Below, piece by piece: positions 1 through 11,200 of a stretch of DNA of 64,000 nucleotides (positions are counted from its first letter, which is position 1; each line of letters begins with the position of its first letter). The stretch is taken from contig JAKZAP010000005.1 in NCBI GenBank assembly GCA_023053575.1, positions 1,674,001-1,738,000 of the forward strand. Reading direction: 5' to 3'. The DNA is from Branchinecta lynchi. Its lineage: Eukaryota; Arthropoda; Branchiopoda; Anostraca; Branchinectidae. The position numbers were made by a program, and so were the translations under genes. Below the pieces are notes generated by a model. It made no database searches. It was not told where the DNA came from and was given only the letters and a program-made list of their open reading frames with translations.

Positions 1-74
1 ATTTCTATTTCCGAATCACATTTTTGGATGGCGGGTGTATTTTCTGACGTTCTCATCTACTTTCTTGTACAGCC

Positions 75-118
75 TACTCGTACAAGTGCCATATGAGCTC
101 ATAGCTCTTGTTGTTGTT
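75..118 (+). repeat. 3' end of family B repeat
   Basis: The stretch around 'caagtgccatatgagctcatagctcttg' matches the right-hand end of the longer family B repeat at 5386-6826 (caagtgctatttgagctaacagctcttg). Only the tail lies here; whatever precedes it is outside or too diverged to see. It carries no coding potential. Confidence 0.5.
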
Positions 119-295
119 AGAAATTCTTTCTAGTGCAAACCGTCTTTTACGCATGTCTTTGAAATATGCATGGATTTACGATACGTGCACACAGTCGATG
201 AGATTTCGCATGCGAAAATACGCATCCGAAATTTGCGTTACTATTAGGAACCAAGTTCGCACCCGACTGCAAAATCGGACTGTGCACGTGGCTTA

Positions 296-373
296 CCGAC
301 GAAACGTCCCCATGGCAAAACATCCCCAGGGAAGCGACCCCGGCAAAACGTCCCCATGACGAAACGTCCCCAA
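296..373 (-). repeat. GGGGACGTTTTGCC minisatellite (reverse orientation)
   Basis: Degenerate tandem copies of a motif read on the - strand as GGGGACGTTTTGCCATG. The same motif appears in forward orientation at 1818-1882 and 3081-3157, on the two sides of the first family A element. Nothing protein-coding is visible here. Confidence 0.7.
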
Positions 374-1101
374 GTACAGATTTCACCTTCAGGCGCATAA
401 TCGACGTAATACATCTTCATGAGTGTGCATTGCAGATGTGGGAACATTCTTGTAGGCAGGAAAGATCAGACATTTGACCAGTTGCTTCATAAATGCATCG
501 GTTCTAATTAAAATATATGGTGTACTATGCCTTGCGCTGTGCTGGTGACTGATCAGGTTTAGGTCGTCCGAAAGAATTAAGAAAGGAAGTGTCTGGTCGG
601 GAAGCTTGGGAGGAAAGGGATTTGGTTTCAAGTATGGGAAGTAAGTGCTTTGGTGAGATGCGAAGGCTGGGTAGATTCCTGAAGCTAGCTATGGCCCACC
701 GTGAACTATTTTTTATAAAAGTTGATTTCTTGGTTTGTTGTTGGAGTGTATGATATTTTGTTTTTGTTATTGTGATATGTTTCCCGCCATGGTCCTTGGG
801 CTTTATTGGGAATAAATTCATTCATTCATTCATGCATAGTTGGCGTTTCGGACCAATAAGCTCCTGCGAAGCAAGGTTGTCTGCTCTGGCTCAGAGAGAA
901 TACAAAAAGGTGAAGAAAAAATAAGCGTAGTGCCGTTATAGTGTATAAAAATGGCATGGGAAGTGAGGAAACGAGAACGGATGAAACGATTAGTTGGGTA
1001 GAGATCTCTCCATAAGACGAGTTTGATTCTTTAATAAAATCAGATTCAGAAATATCACACAATTTAATATCCAAGTAAATGTCGAACAAAAGCGAGGTCA
1101 A
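374..1101. other. Non-coding stretch, nothing recognised
   Basis: No credible exon, RNA gene or repeat family was recognised, apart from a short ATTC/CATT run at about 816-833. The open frames here are short, run through low-complexity sequence and match nothing I know. Confidence 0.4.
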
Positions 1102-1552
1102 TAGTTGCGTTTTTGCTGATATCTGTTACAACGGTAACTGGATTTGCAATTAGTCGTTTTTGCAGTTATTGTGGTATCTGATATACGGTACTCTGCAAAA
1201 ACGACTTATTGCCGAAATAGCACTTTTTGAAGTCATCCCGAAAGAAAAATAGATATCCAGTTACATCACTAAGTGCTACTCTCTCACCAATCTTACAAAA
1301 TTTGATGAAAGTGAGGTGATTTCTCAGATACCACGACCTGTTACCACGGTCGGGCCGTAGTATCTGAATATCGGATACCACAATAACTGACCAGATACCA
1401 CGATAACTGCAAAAACGCCTTTTGACCGTGGTATCAGGTACCACGATAACTGCAAAAACGCCTTTTGACCGTGGTATCAGGTACCACGATAACTGCAAAA
1501 ACGACTTTAGACCGTGGTATCAGATACCATGGTATCAGCAAAAATGCAACTA
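1102..1552. mobile_element. MITE-1 copy 1 (TAGTTGC...GCAACTA)
   Basis: A non-coding inverted-repeat element. It begins TAGTTGCGTTTTTGCTGATA and ends with the reverse complement GCAAAAATGCAACTA. The centre has a conserved non-repeated part (cagttacatcactaagtgc, then tttgatgaaagtgaggtgat). The right half has about two tandem copies of a ~57-bp unit built from GGTATCAGGTACCACGATAA and GCAAAAACGCC. Five further copies occur at 10216, 22176, 31428, 43432 and 60822. No transposase is present, so it would be non-autonomous; the transposon superfamily is not clear. Confidence 0.85.
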
Positions 1553-1817
1553 ATGAGTTATATCACAGTGTAAATTAATACACCAATTAAATACAGCACA
1601 AAACTTACAAACCTACAAACTACTAAATCTTCGCGCCTTCTTCAAGAAATGGCTATAGCCGGGAGCTACACTTTCTTCGCTGTCGGTTAGGTGCTGAGTT
1701 GTCATCCCATCGTGGTTTTCAAAACGTTATATTCCAAGAACTTCTTTTTCTGAATTGATGCCGCAATCAGTAATCAAATGGCTATCCTGCGATACAAAAA
1801 AAATCTCTAGCCGGGGA
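1553..1817. other. Non-coding stretch, nothing recognised
   Basis: Upstream spacer between MITE-1 copy 1 and the GGGGACG minisatellite. I see no exon or RNA gene. Confidence 0.4.
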
Positions 1818-1882
1818 GATTTCGCCATGGGGACGTTTGGCCAGGAGACGTTTTGATTGGGGACGTTTGCCACGGGGACGTT
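1818..1882 (+). repeat. GGGGACGTTTTGCC minisatellite, left part
   Basis: About four degenerate copies of GGGGACGTTT(T)G-CCA. The array stops exactly where family A copy 1 begins and resumes right after that element ends (3081), so the element appears to sit inside the array. Confidence 0.7.
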
Positions 1883-3080
1883 TTTGGGATCCCAAGAAGT
1901 GGAGGGATACCTATGACATCGTAAAAGTTGTCAATCAATCTATATAAATCAATCAATCTTTATTATTCAATAAACATTCCTTACGGTATTCACAAAAAAA
2001 CGAATATTTGTTATCTCGTCAAACATAACTATATACAATTGCGCTTTTACATAGTCAAATATTAAATAATTACACAATATTAAATAATTGTCCGTCTGTC
2101 CGTCTGTTAGCATGATAACTTTCGAAGGGGAATGAGGAATGAGATATTTTGATGAAACTTGGTGTGAGGACTCTTTGGGTCAAGGGTAAGGTCAAGTTCG
2201 TAGATGGGCTCTGTAGGGTGGGGGTTAAAATTAAGGGGCTGACAAAATAAACAGCTAATGTGATAGTCGATTATGGGGTAAGAAGACATGCTGACCACGA
2301 ATATTTAAACTGTTTTCTCGTCCGACAAGTAGTTCGCCCGGAATCCGGCAAAAACCGGAAAGTTGGTTAAAAGTAAAAGTTTGATTTGAAGTTGATTAAA
2401 TGTTCAGTTTAGGGGTAAGAAGACATGTTGAACACGATGGTGAAAACCATTTTCTCGCCGGATGAGTAGTTTTTCCGGAATCGGGATGAAACCGGGAAGT
2501 TGGTTAAAAGTAAAAGTTTGATTCGAAGTTGATTAAATGTTCGATTTAGGGGTAAGCAGACATGCTGAAGGCTTATGTGAAAAGCATTTTCTTCCCGGAC
2601 AACTGATTTGCCCTGAATCCGGCCAAAGCCGGAATTTTTTATAAAGTAATAAGTTTTATTTGAAGTTGAGTAGATTACAGATTTAGGGGTAAGAAGAGAC
2701 GCTGAGTCTGTGTATGACAATAATTTTGAACCGGACATATAATTCATCCAGAATCCGGTTGTAACCTTTATTGTTTAGAAGCTAAAGTTTTATTTGAAAT
2801 TGATAAGATGTGCTTTACTAATAAGGAGATACCGTACGCTGAATTCGATTCTGAATTTTCTTTTCTTGCTCGACAAGTAGTTCGCTCGGAATTCGGCCGA
2901 AACCGGAAATTTGGCAGAACTAAAGCAGGAAGTTTCGGTCAGTATCGTCAAAATAGATATGGCTTATAGAGGTATATCTGAACTTGGTTTTCTCTAATGA
3001 TTAGCCTGGCGAAGACAAGACCCAGTTGTCTGAATCAAATATTAGATTTTTGGGATCCTTTCAAAACCTTAGGTCTTGTT
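1881..3080 (+). repeat. Family A repeat, copy 1 (TTTTTGGGATCCC...GGTCTTGTT)
   Basis: The left end is tttttgggatcccaagaag-tggagggatacctatgacatcg, then a GTCCGTCTGTCC run and gatgaaacttggtgtgaggactc. The interior consists of degenerate ~140-bp units, each containing 'ggggtaagaagacatgctgaa', 'ttcgcccggaatccgg' and 'aagttgattaaatgttc'. The right end is tttttgggatcct...accttaggtcttgtt. A ~155-bp AT-rich segment (about 1930-2088, with a TCAATCAATC run) interrupts it near the left end. Other copies: 17488, 24913, 34467, and reversed at 50257. No long reading frame; origin unknown. Confidence 0.8.
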
Positions 3081-3157
3081 TCATGAGGACGTTTTGCCAC
3101 GGGGACGTTTTGTCATAGGACATTTTGCCATGGGGACGTTTTGTCGGACGTTTCGCC
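3081..3157 (+). repeat. GGGGACGTTTTGCC minisatellite, right part
   Basis: Continuation of the array at 1818-1882, with copies such as gaggacgttttgccacgggg and catggggacgttttgtcgg. Confidence 0.7.
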
Positions 3158-5105
3158 GACAACCCCTGTACGTACCTGCGTACGTAGCCATGAAACATTT
3201 TTTGTGACGATTGGAATGTGGTTGAGGGATTCCCCACGGCTGATGGCTAGGCCTGGGGATTTCGAAATGTACTTTTCCGAACGCGGGAGCCTAGTCTAGA
3301 TTAGTTCGTATTTTTCGCTCGTTGAGGACGGAAGTAACGGAATCTTGTTTTGCTTATTTTGTTGAAGTTGCTAGGCTACTTAATACATGACAATATACAC
3401 GACTTCGGTGTTAAACCAAAATACCTTATCCTTTACCGATCAGGGAAAGGTGGTTTACCTAGCTTCTGTCACATCCTTGCTTTCGTATCAGTTTCCTTTG
3501 ATGTAACCTTGCAACTGCTTCTCCCAACTTCTTACATCCTAGATAATGTTCTCTTCTCTATCCGCTGAATCCCGTCTTTCCAAATACGGTAGGCTACTCA
3601 TCTTCGTCCCTTGCGTTTCTTTAAGTAACAAGTAGTACCGATCACACGATCATCGTGAAACGATTACGTTTCTGATGTGGTGTAAGGAAATTGTATCTCC
3701 GGTCTGACCTGATGTCTCGACACGCGTGGCGCCAGGGATTGGATAGATATAAAGAAGGTAAAGAGGGTGAAGGACAGTCGGCGAGTTAAGCTTAGGGTGA
3801 ATAGGCGACGATTTGCATCGGTTTATTTATTTTGCGGTGTAAATCGGTTCCTAACGTAAAACTACAAAAGGGTGAAGCAAATGTGTGTGCTTGGGAAAAA
3901 TACAGTAACCGGTTTATCGTCAAAGCGGCTGACTGGAATTTTCGGCCTCCCATCCAGGCGTTAACCAGCTGTTTGCGCGAGAGTTCACTGCACTTGTGTA
4001 TTTAATCTGTCTGGATTTTGGATTGTATTTTGCAAGATGACACGCGGTGAGCAAAATACCTTTTTTTTGGGCTACCCGAGAATAATATGAGCACCATATG
4101 TGATCTGTTTTCCTCATCGCAAACTTTCCGGGATACCAGCTTGGTTCTCTTGCCGCTACCCTACTGGCGCTCCCTCATCTCCTTAACCTTACCGTTCAGG
4201 ATAGTAAAAAAAAATTAAAAAAATCAATAGTGCCCCCCCCCCCCCCCAAAAAAAAAACCCAACAAAACAGTAAGTCAGCGACGCCAACCGTTACACGATG
4301 GAGTAAAGAGAAGGCTGGCTGCCCAGAATATATTCGAAAAAGCCCAAGAACGTGTGAAACAAAACCTAGGCTGCCCACAAACGTGAATTTATAAAGGAAG
4401 TTTGTAGGTCTGACTTTCAGCTTCGCGCAGTTCACTTTCATCCTGCCAGTAATGGTACTATAGAGGTATGCTTCTTTGAACGTCAGCTAACGTGACTGTG
4501 CAGTTCAGGGCTTCTGGGCTAAATGGTTCTTAAGGTCCCTTATTGTATTTTTTTACTGACTGGTTGTTGACTTTTTAAAATGGAATTGCCCCTACTTTTT
4601 AGTAACGACAGATAGTTGTTTCTATGGGCTTCCAAAATGTAAATGTCATATTCATCAATCCGGCCTAAGGTCGACACTTTCCGTAAAACTTGCACAGGTT
4701 AGACCCTTGCCAGTTACCAGGAATAAAATGAAATCGGAGTGCCAGGAAAAAAAAAAAAAAAACAAAAAAAAAACGAGTCCGAAACCCAATTTTGGTGCGC
4801 AGGTTGTAGTATCCGGGATTACGGCAACTCTGTCGTCAATTCTGTGGCCGTGTTCCACATTCTTGGCTGGAAGATGAACGAAGAAGTCCAAGAAAACGGT
4901 TCTTCAACCAAAGTCTCGTCAGAAATGTCTTAAAATACTCACAGTTCCTTCAAACATGCATAAAAGACCGGGATTTAGTCGGAGAGTGGTCAAAAATATT
5001 CATTTTGAGCCGATATATAGAGATCCCCCATCTCCCCACTGAAAGAGTATGGAATAAAATTCTACACTGTGTGAAGTTTTAATTTAGTATCTAGATTTTT
5101 TGCAG
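3158..5105 (+). other. Upstream region of per; promoter and first exon unresolved
   Basis: This 1.9-kb stretch lies directly upstream of the first per exon I can define. It contains a TATA-like tataaag near 3750, a 15-C run at 4233-4247, a single MITE-4-type end near 4455 and A-rich runs near 4745. An ATG at 4874 opens a short frame (MNEEVQENGSSTKVSSEMS, then stop) whose STKVS recalls the N-terminus of insect PER. No good splice donor in the right phase follows it, so I cannot join it to the exon at 5106. The promoter assignment is inference from position only. Confidence 0.3.
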
Positions 5106-5296
5106 GATCCTCACGGTTCAACTATTTTGCAGGTGTTTTGCTGAACCCGAAAACTGCGAGAAAGGTTGCCAAAGAAGTCAAGCTGGGTCTCAAGGAGAAA
5201 GAACGGGATTGGCGGGCTCTTCTAGGGCCCGACATTGTGACAGACATGTCACAGTCGTTCGCGTTCTTGGAGAAAGACCCGGCAGTCAAGCGCAAG
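5106..5296 (+). CDS. per: per exon, N-terminal (before PAS-A)
   Basis: The open frame reads ...[25 protein letters not shown]... to AVKRK, then a GTTAGT donor. Two AG acceptors fit the frame, after ttttttgcag (exon from 5106) and after ttttgcag (exon from 5133); both require one base from an earlier exon. The segment is lysine-rich and helical-looking, and ends with a whole codon that joins in phase to the PAS-A exon. I recognise it by position and phase rather than strong similarity. Confidence 0.65.
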
Positions 5297-8200
5297 GTTA
5301 GTGGAACAAAAGAGTGTTCGCAGTTTCAACACAAATGAGATAATACACTATTTGTTGACGTAACAAATAGTCCTTATGGCATATTGTTATTTATATGGTA
5401 CTTGCAGCATCTGGCTCAAGTGCCATATACCGATCGCAGTAATGACTGTCGGTCGGTCCGGTGTTTTGTCACACTTTTTCGAGTTAGGGTACTTCAAGAT
5501 GTGCTAGGACGATGAAACTTGGCAGGCGTATCAGGGACCCGACCAAACTAACCTGGAAATAATCAGTTTCACGATCCGACCATCTGCGGGGGTGTGGTGG
5601 GTGGGGGAATCAGGAAAATTGAGGGCAGTTTGTAACACTTTTTCGAGTTAGGGTACTTCCATAGGACGATGAAATTTGGCTGGCATATCAGGGACCCGAC
5701 CAAACTAACTTAGAATAATAAGTGTCGCAATCCGACCATTTGGGGGGGGGGGGGGAATTGAGTAGTGTTTAACTTTTGAACGGTTGATCGGATTGGAATG
5801 AAACTTATAACCTGAATAGATGATATATCTCTGATGTCCCGTTTAAGGTCTGGACCGGATTCGACGGCTGTGGGGGAGTTGGGGGGGGAGACCGGAAATC
5901 TCGAGAAATGATTAGAATGAAGGGATCGGAGTGAAACTTGCTGGAAAGAACAAGCATCTGCTCTAGATAAATCGTTTACAGAATTGGACTGGATCCGGAC
6001 ACTGGGGGGGGGGGGGGGGTCTCGGAATCCCTTTGATGGCGGTTTTGGGTTTTTTCACGACGAAACTTGGCAGGCATAGCAGGGACCCGATTTCTCGATT
6101 CGATAATCGTGGGGGGAGTGGAGGGAGGGGGAATCAGGAATATTGAGCCATGCGTAACTTTGGAACGGGTGATCGGATTCGAGTGAAATTTAGTAATGGA
6201 ACAGAGGACATGTCTCTGGTGATCTTTTTCATGTCCGTACCGGATCCGACAACTATTGGGGTGGGGGGTGGGAATACTTTCCCGTTTTAGACCGAAGAGA
6301 TCGGGATGGAACTTTGTGGGAATAATAAACAGATGATCGGGATAAATCATTTACAAAACCGGACTGGCTCCAGGCACTGTTGGCCGAGTTGGAGGGGGGG
6401 GGGGACGGAAATCTCAAGAAACGGTTAGAATGGAGGGATCAGAGTGACACTTGCTGGAAAGAATAAGCATGCTCTAGATAAATCGTTTACACAATTGGAC
6501 TGGATCTGGACACCAGGTCGAAAAGTACTTCTGATCAAACGATTCATCTTAACCCATGATCATTTGTGCCCCAAAGGTTTTGCTTACAAGTTTATTTCTA
6601 GCACTCCTAAAGTGCGCATTTTAACCCAGAAGACCAAACCCAAACTCATTACGAAACAATTTGAAGTAACTAGCGACAACCTGGCAGTTCGTACTGCGTA
6701 CAGTTTCGTACTTTCATATTTCGTTCATACAAAAACCCATAATCATTTTTGCCTCCAAACAGAGCCCTTTCCTACTACATGCAGTTGCAAGTGCTATTTG
6801 AGCTAACAGCTCTTGTTTGTTTTACAGAAACGAAGTTATTGTGTAATATCAAAGGTAGTGTCTTTCTGATATCTATTGAAATTATTCATATGTTGATGCT
6901 ATGAAACTTCTGTGAACCGAAAGACAAAAAAGCGCCTTCGGCTGAATTTGAACCCGCGGTGTCCGGCCGTCAGGCTGACCTGCCATCTTAAAATAGCTTA
7001 AATTATCTTAAATCACTCTTGATAGCGACGAGGCTGTATAGCCTGTTGATGTCGCCGTAGACGTAGGTATCAGTCGACCAGTCAGTCGTTTATTCTAAAA
7101 AACGTAGCCGGCACAGCCGATTATGTTTTTTCGTCGTCATTGAAAAGGAATAAATAACCTCTAACGCTTCTGGAACGGGTATGCAATAATGCAATATATA
7201 TCTTCCTGTGTCCCACAGTGAGTTACATTATGACAATTACTTTTGTGGAGTTTGATACGATATTGTATCATCCTTCAGAGAGGCTGATAAGCCTGATACC
7301 AAGCCGTATGAATAAATCCGCTAAAATTTCTGGTCTACGTCCTTCCAGTTTCCATTTTCCAAATTTTTACACAATGGGCTTAGGCAATCCAACTTTTTGT
7401 CCACCAAGCATCCTCAGTACCCTATCACGTCATCTGATTACCTTAGATATCAGTCCTTTTTGTCACCTCTGATTTTTAAACTATAACCCATGTACATGAT
7501 TTGATTTTTGTTAAGGTCGGATTCGAATCCGGACTCAAATCCTCAGCACAAAACGGTGGATTCGGAATCGGATTCGTACCTAGCCCTGGATTCATATTCG
7601 AATCCTTTCATGATCGGATTCACCCATCTCTGGTTGACATATAAAATTCCGAGTGTCGTTCATGTTATTTCTTTCTAGGATTGTTTCATAACCGCTATTA
7701 GCCTTGACACGGGATGTGTGGTTTATGTAACCACTTTCATGACTGAGAAGCTGTTGTTCCATACAGACATGTGGACTGGGAGGAGCCTCTTAGACTTCTT
7801 ACACCCAAAAGATCGTCTTGTTTTCACCAACCATGTCACGTCTGGACTCATGGGCAGTCCCGCGTCTTCTACTCTGACAAATTGTAAGGAAATATAACTT
7901 TAAGCTGTTTCATATTTAATTATTTAATTTATTTGTTACCAGCTATTTTCAAAAGCGAGTGTGTAAAAGAAGAGAAAGAAAATAAATAAGACACAACAAA
8001 TACAGATACAAAGAATACTTTAAAAAGTGCTTTCAACAATAAACCTCGGTTTTGACTTTTTTAAGCCTTTTCAGAGTCCCGTTGATCCTTATAGCGAAAA
8101 CAGGGAAACAATTTACAGGATGGTTTTTTTCTGATGGAAAAACTTCTCGAAGATAACCATCGAAAGCGTGATACACATCGAAGGTAGCACAACACGGCAA

Positions 8201-11200
8201 GTGAGAAAACCAGCATGGTTTTTTAGAGGAGTTAGAATGTACCGTACGAAATTGGGGTATCTGGATTTAGGAATATATGGATTGATTATGGAAGTAGGTT
8301 GAGTTAGTATTATAGGTAAGACAGGTCCTTTAATCCTAGATAACTTTGGGAGAGAGGTGGTTCAGTGTTGGGCCGACATTCCTACATTCTAAAACAATAT
8401 CGAAATCCAGTGAATTTCTTAAATAATTGCTAATTTTGTGTTTTATTTTGCAGCTGATATTGGTGATCCGACCAAGCAAAGTCTTTGCGTTCGGTTCCGC
8501 TTTTTTAAGAGCTTCAGGTCAAGTGGTTTTGCCATAACTGAGAAGAAAACGTCGTACGCTCCCTTTAAATTGAATTTGAAAGTTCACAAAGAAGATTGTA
8601 ATGGCAATGTGGGAGGTTCTTCAGGCAGTGAACAGCTATATATGCTTATCCAAGCAACACCCATTCATAGCGCATATTCACGTAAGTTATTTTTCTTTTT
8701 TGGGACTTCATGAGTGTATAAAGTGTACGCTCTTCATAGATTTCCTTCCAGATCAATTCATTTTGGGCCACTAATGCGCTAGCATAAAGTAAACAATGAC
8801 ATGTTACTTCATGGTGTACGTTTATCCAGGTTTGATTGGCTTTTCCAGTTCCTCTTAGTCCTAGCCATGTTTAAAATTGTTTAAAATGCGTCTGCCTCTA
8901 TTCGTGCTCTACCCAACTGTGTTCTGTCAAACTTCATCAAATTTGTCAATTCTGGCTTCCGACTTCAGTGCTGAGCGCTAGTTGACTTTTCCACGCGGCT
9001 AATGCTCGACTCGATATGAAGCGAAAGCCGAATCGCTTATTGACCCTTCAGATAACTTATATCAAGATCTCACGTGCGGTTTTTTTTTTTCTCTAGCGCA
9101 TGTGGTGGCAATTCGTCATTCGATTTTAGAGGAGTGTATACGCCGGTCATAGGGTTCTTTTGTAGAGGGACTGGCTACCCCCTACAAGTATGTAACAGTT
9201 CAGTTGTAAAGAGTGTATTGATCTAAAAAGCCCCTTTGGGTCAAGCAGAACAAGGAACAAAATAAAAATAACTAACCGGTCTGTTATCGACATGGATTAT
9301 GAGACCATTGATAATTGATAATTCCATTAGATAGATAGATAGATAGATAAATCTTTTTATTCGCCAAAAACTTATCGTGGCTAACGCCAAATTTGTTTGG
9401 TATAGTCAGTTAATATGTAAGCGTACTTCAACAGTCATAAATAACATTAAAAATGAATAACATCTCAATTTACCTCGTTAAACAACTTCACAAAAGACGG
9501 AACAAAACTCTTTTCGAACCTCTGGAGGTTACATTTAGTTGGCTGCAATTTTTCAACCGCATTAGCTACCTTGCGAGGGAGCCTTCTCGCCAGCTTTTTA
9601 GAAGGAAAAATATTTTTATGGACTGGGTGGTTCAGGGATTTTACACCAAACTCCATGCAGAGTTTCAGTCTTCGATCGTGTAGAGAAGTGATTTTAAATT
9701 CACGCAGCAACTCTTCATAAGACCTCTCGGCCACATTTGACGCTATGATCAGGGCTCTTTTTTGAATCTTTTCAAGTCTAGCGGTCTGTTCGACCGTAAG
9801 GCCAAATGCCAAACAGGTGCTCCATATTCTAGGTTTGGTCGGATAAAGGAAACATATATTCGGAACAAGTGTGTAGTGGGTGCCCCATGCCTAGACATGA
9901 GCTTTAGCATTTGAAGTCCGGCATTCCCTCGCTTGATCATGCTAGTCGTCTGCGCTTCCCATTTTAAATCATTAGTTAGGGTTATCCCTAGGAGTTTAAG
10001 TTTTTCCACTTTCAAAGAATCCGAAATTTCAGGTGAAAAAGTAGGGATGAAAGACTTAAAAAATGAAATTGTCATAGTGCACGATTTACTGTCATTTACA
10101 GTCATATTAGATTTCAAAGCTTGAATTTTTACTTTAGTCACGATATCTTGAACCTGACTCGAATCCTCGAATCCATTGATAATTCTACCACCAAAATACT
10201 CGTTCTCACGATATATCAGTTGCGTTTTTGCTGATACCATGGTATCTGTTACCATGGTAACTGGATCTGCAATTAGTCGTTTTTGCAGTTATTGTGGTAT
10301 CTAATGAACAGTGCTCTGCAAAAACGGCTATTGCCGAAATTGCACTTTTCGAAGTCATCCCAAAAGAAAAACAGATATCCAGTTACATCACTAAGTGCGA
10401 AACTTCTTTCTCACCAATCTGACAAAATTTGATGAAAGTGAGATAACTTTTCAGATACCACGACCAGTTACGACGGTCGGACCGTAGTATCTGAATATCT
10501 GATACCACGATAACTGGCCAGATACCACGATAACTGCAAAAACGCCTTTTGACCGTGGTATCAGATACCACGATAACTGCAAAAACGACTTTAGACCGTG
10601 GTATGGTAACAGATACCATGGTATCAGCAAAAACTACTTTAGACCGTGGTAACAGATACCATGGTATCAGCAAAAACGACTTTAGACCGTGGTAACAGAT
10701 ACCATGGTATCAGCAAAAATGCAACTATCGTATTTGTTGTTCCATAGATTCTAGTATTGCCGTAGAAACACTGACACTGAAAAAAATAATATAATTGTAA
10801 TAATGAGGCTTTCGCCTCTATAAATTTCTCGGGACACTTTACACACAAAATTGAATTTCAGCCAGGTGGTAGTCGACACCTGCTTTGAATTTGTTGATAT
10901 TTTCGGCATGTACAACACTTTCTGGGAGACTATTCCAATATTCTACTATTCGGTTTCTAAAGCTCCATTTGTCGATGTCTTTTCGGAATTTCTTACCACT
11001 CAGTTTCAAGTTGTGGTCCTCTGAGACCGTTGTGATTGAAAGTGAAGGCATCTTCAGTCCTTATGTTATCATAATAACTGTGCAAATGTTTAAAGTTTCG
11101 ATCAAATCACCTCGAAGAAATCTGTAAGATAAAATGGGTAATCGTAGTTTTTGAAGCCGGCTTTCATAAGGCAGATGGCGAATGGCTGGCACTGTTTTTG

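Noticed and set aside
4739..4933. Frame containing MNEEVQENGSSTKVSSEMS as the per first exon
   Set aside because: Suggestive of an insect PER N-terminus, but no good donor in the needed phase; kept only as a possibility.
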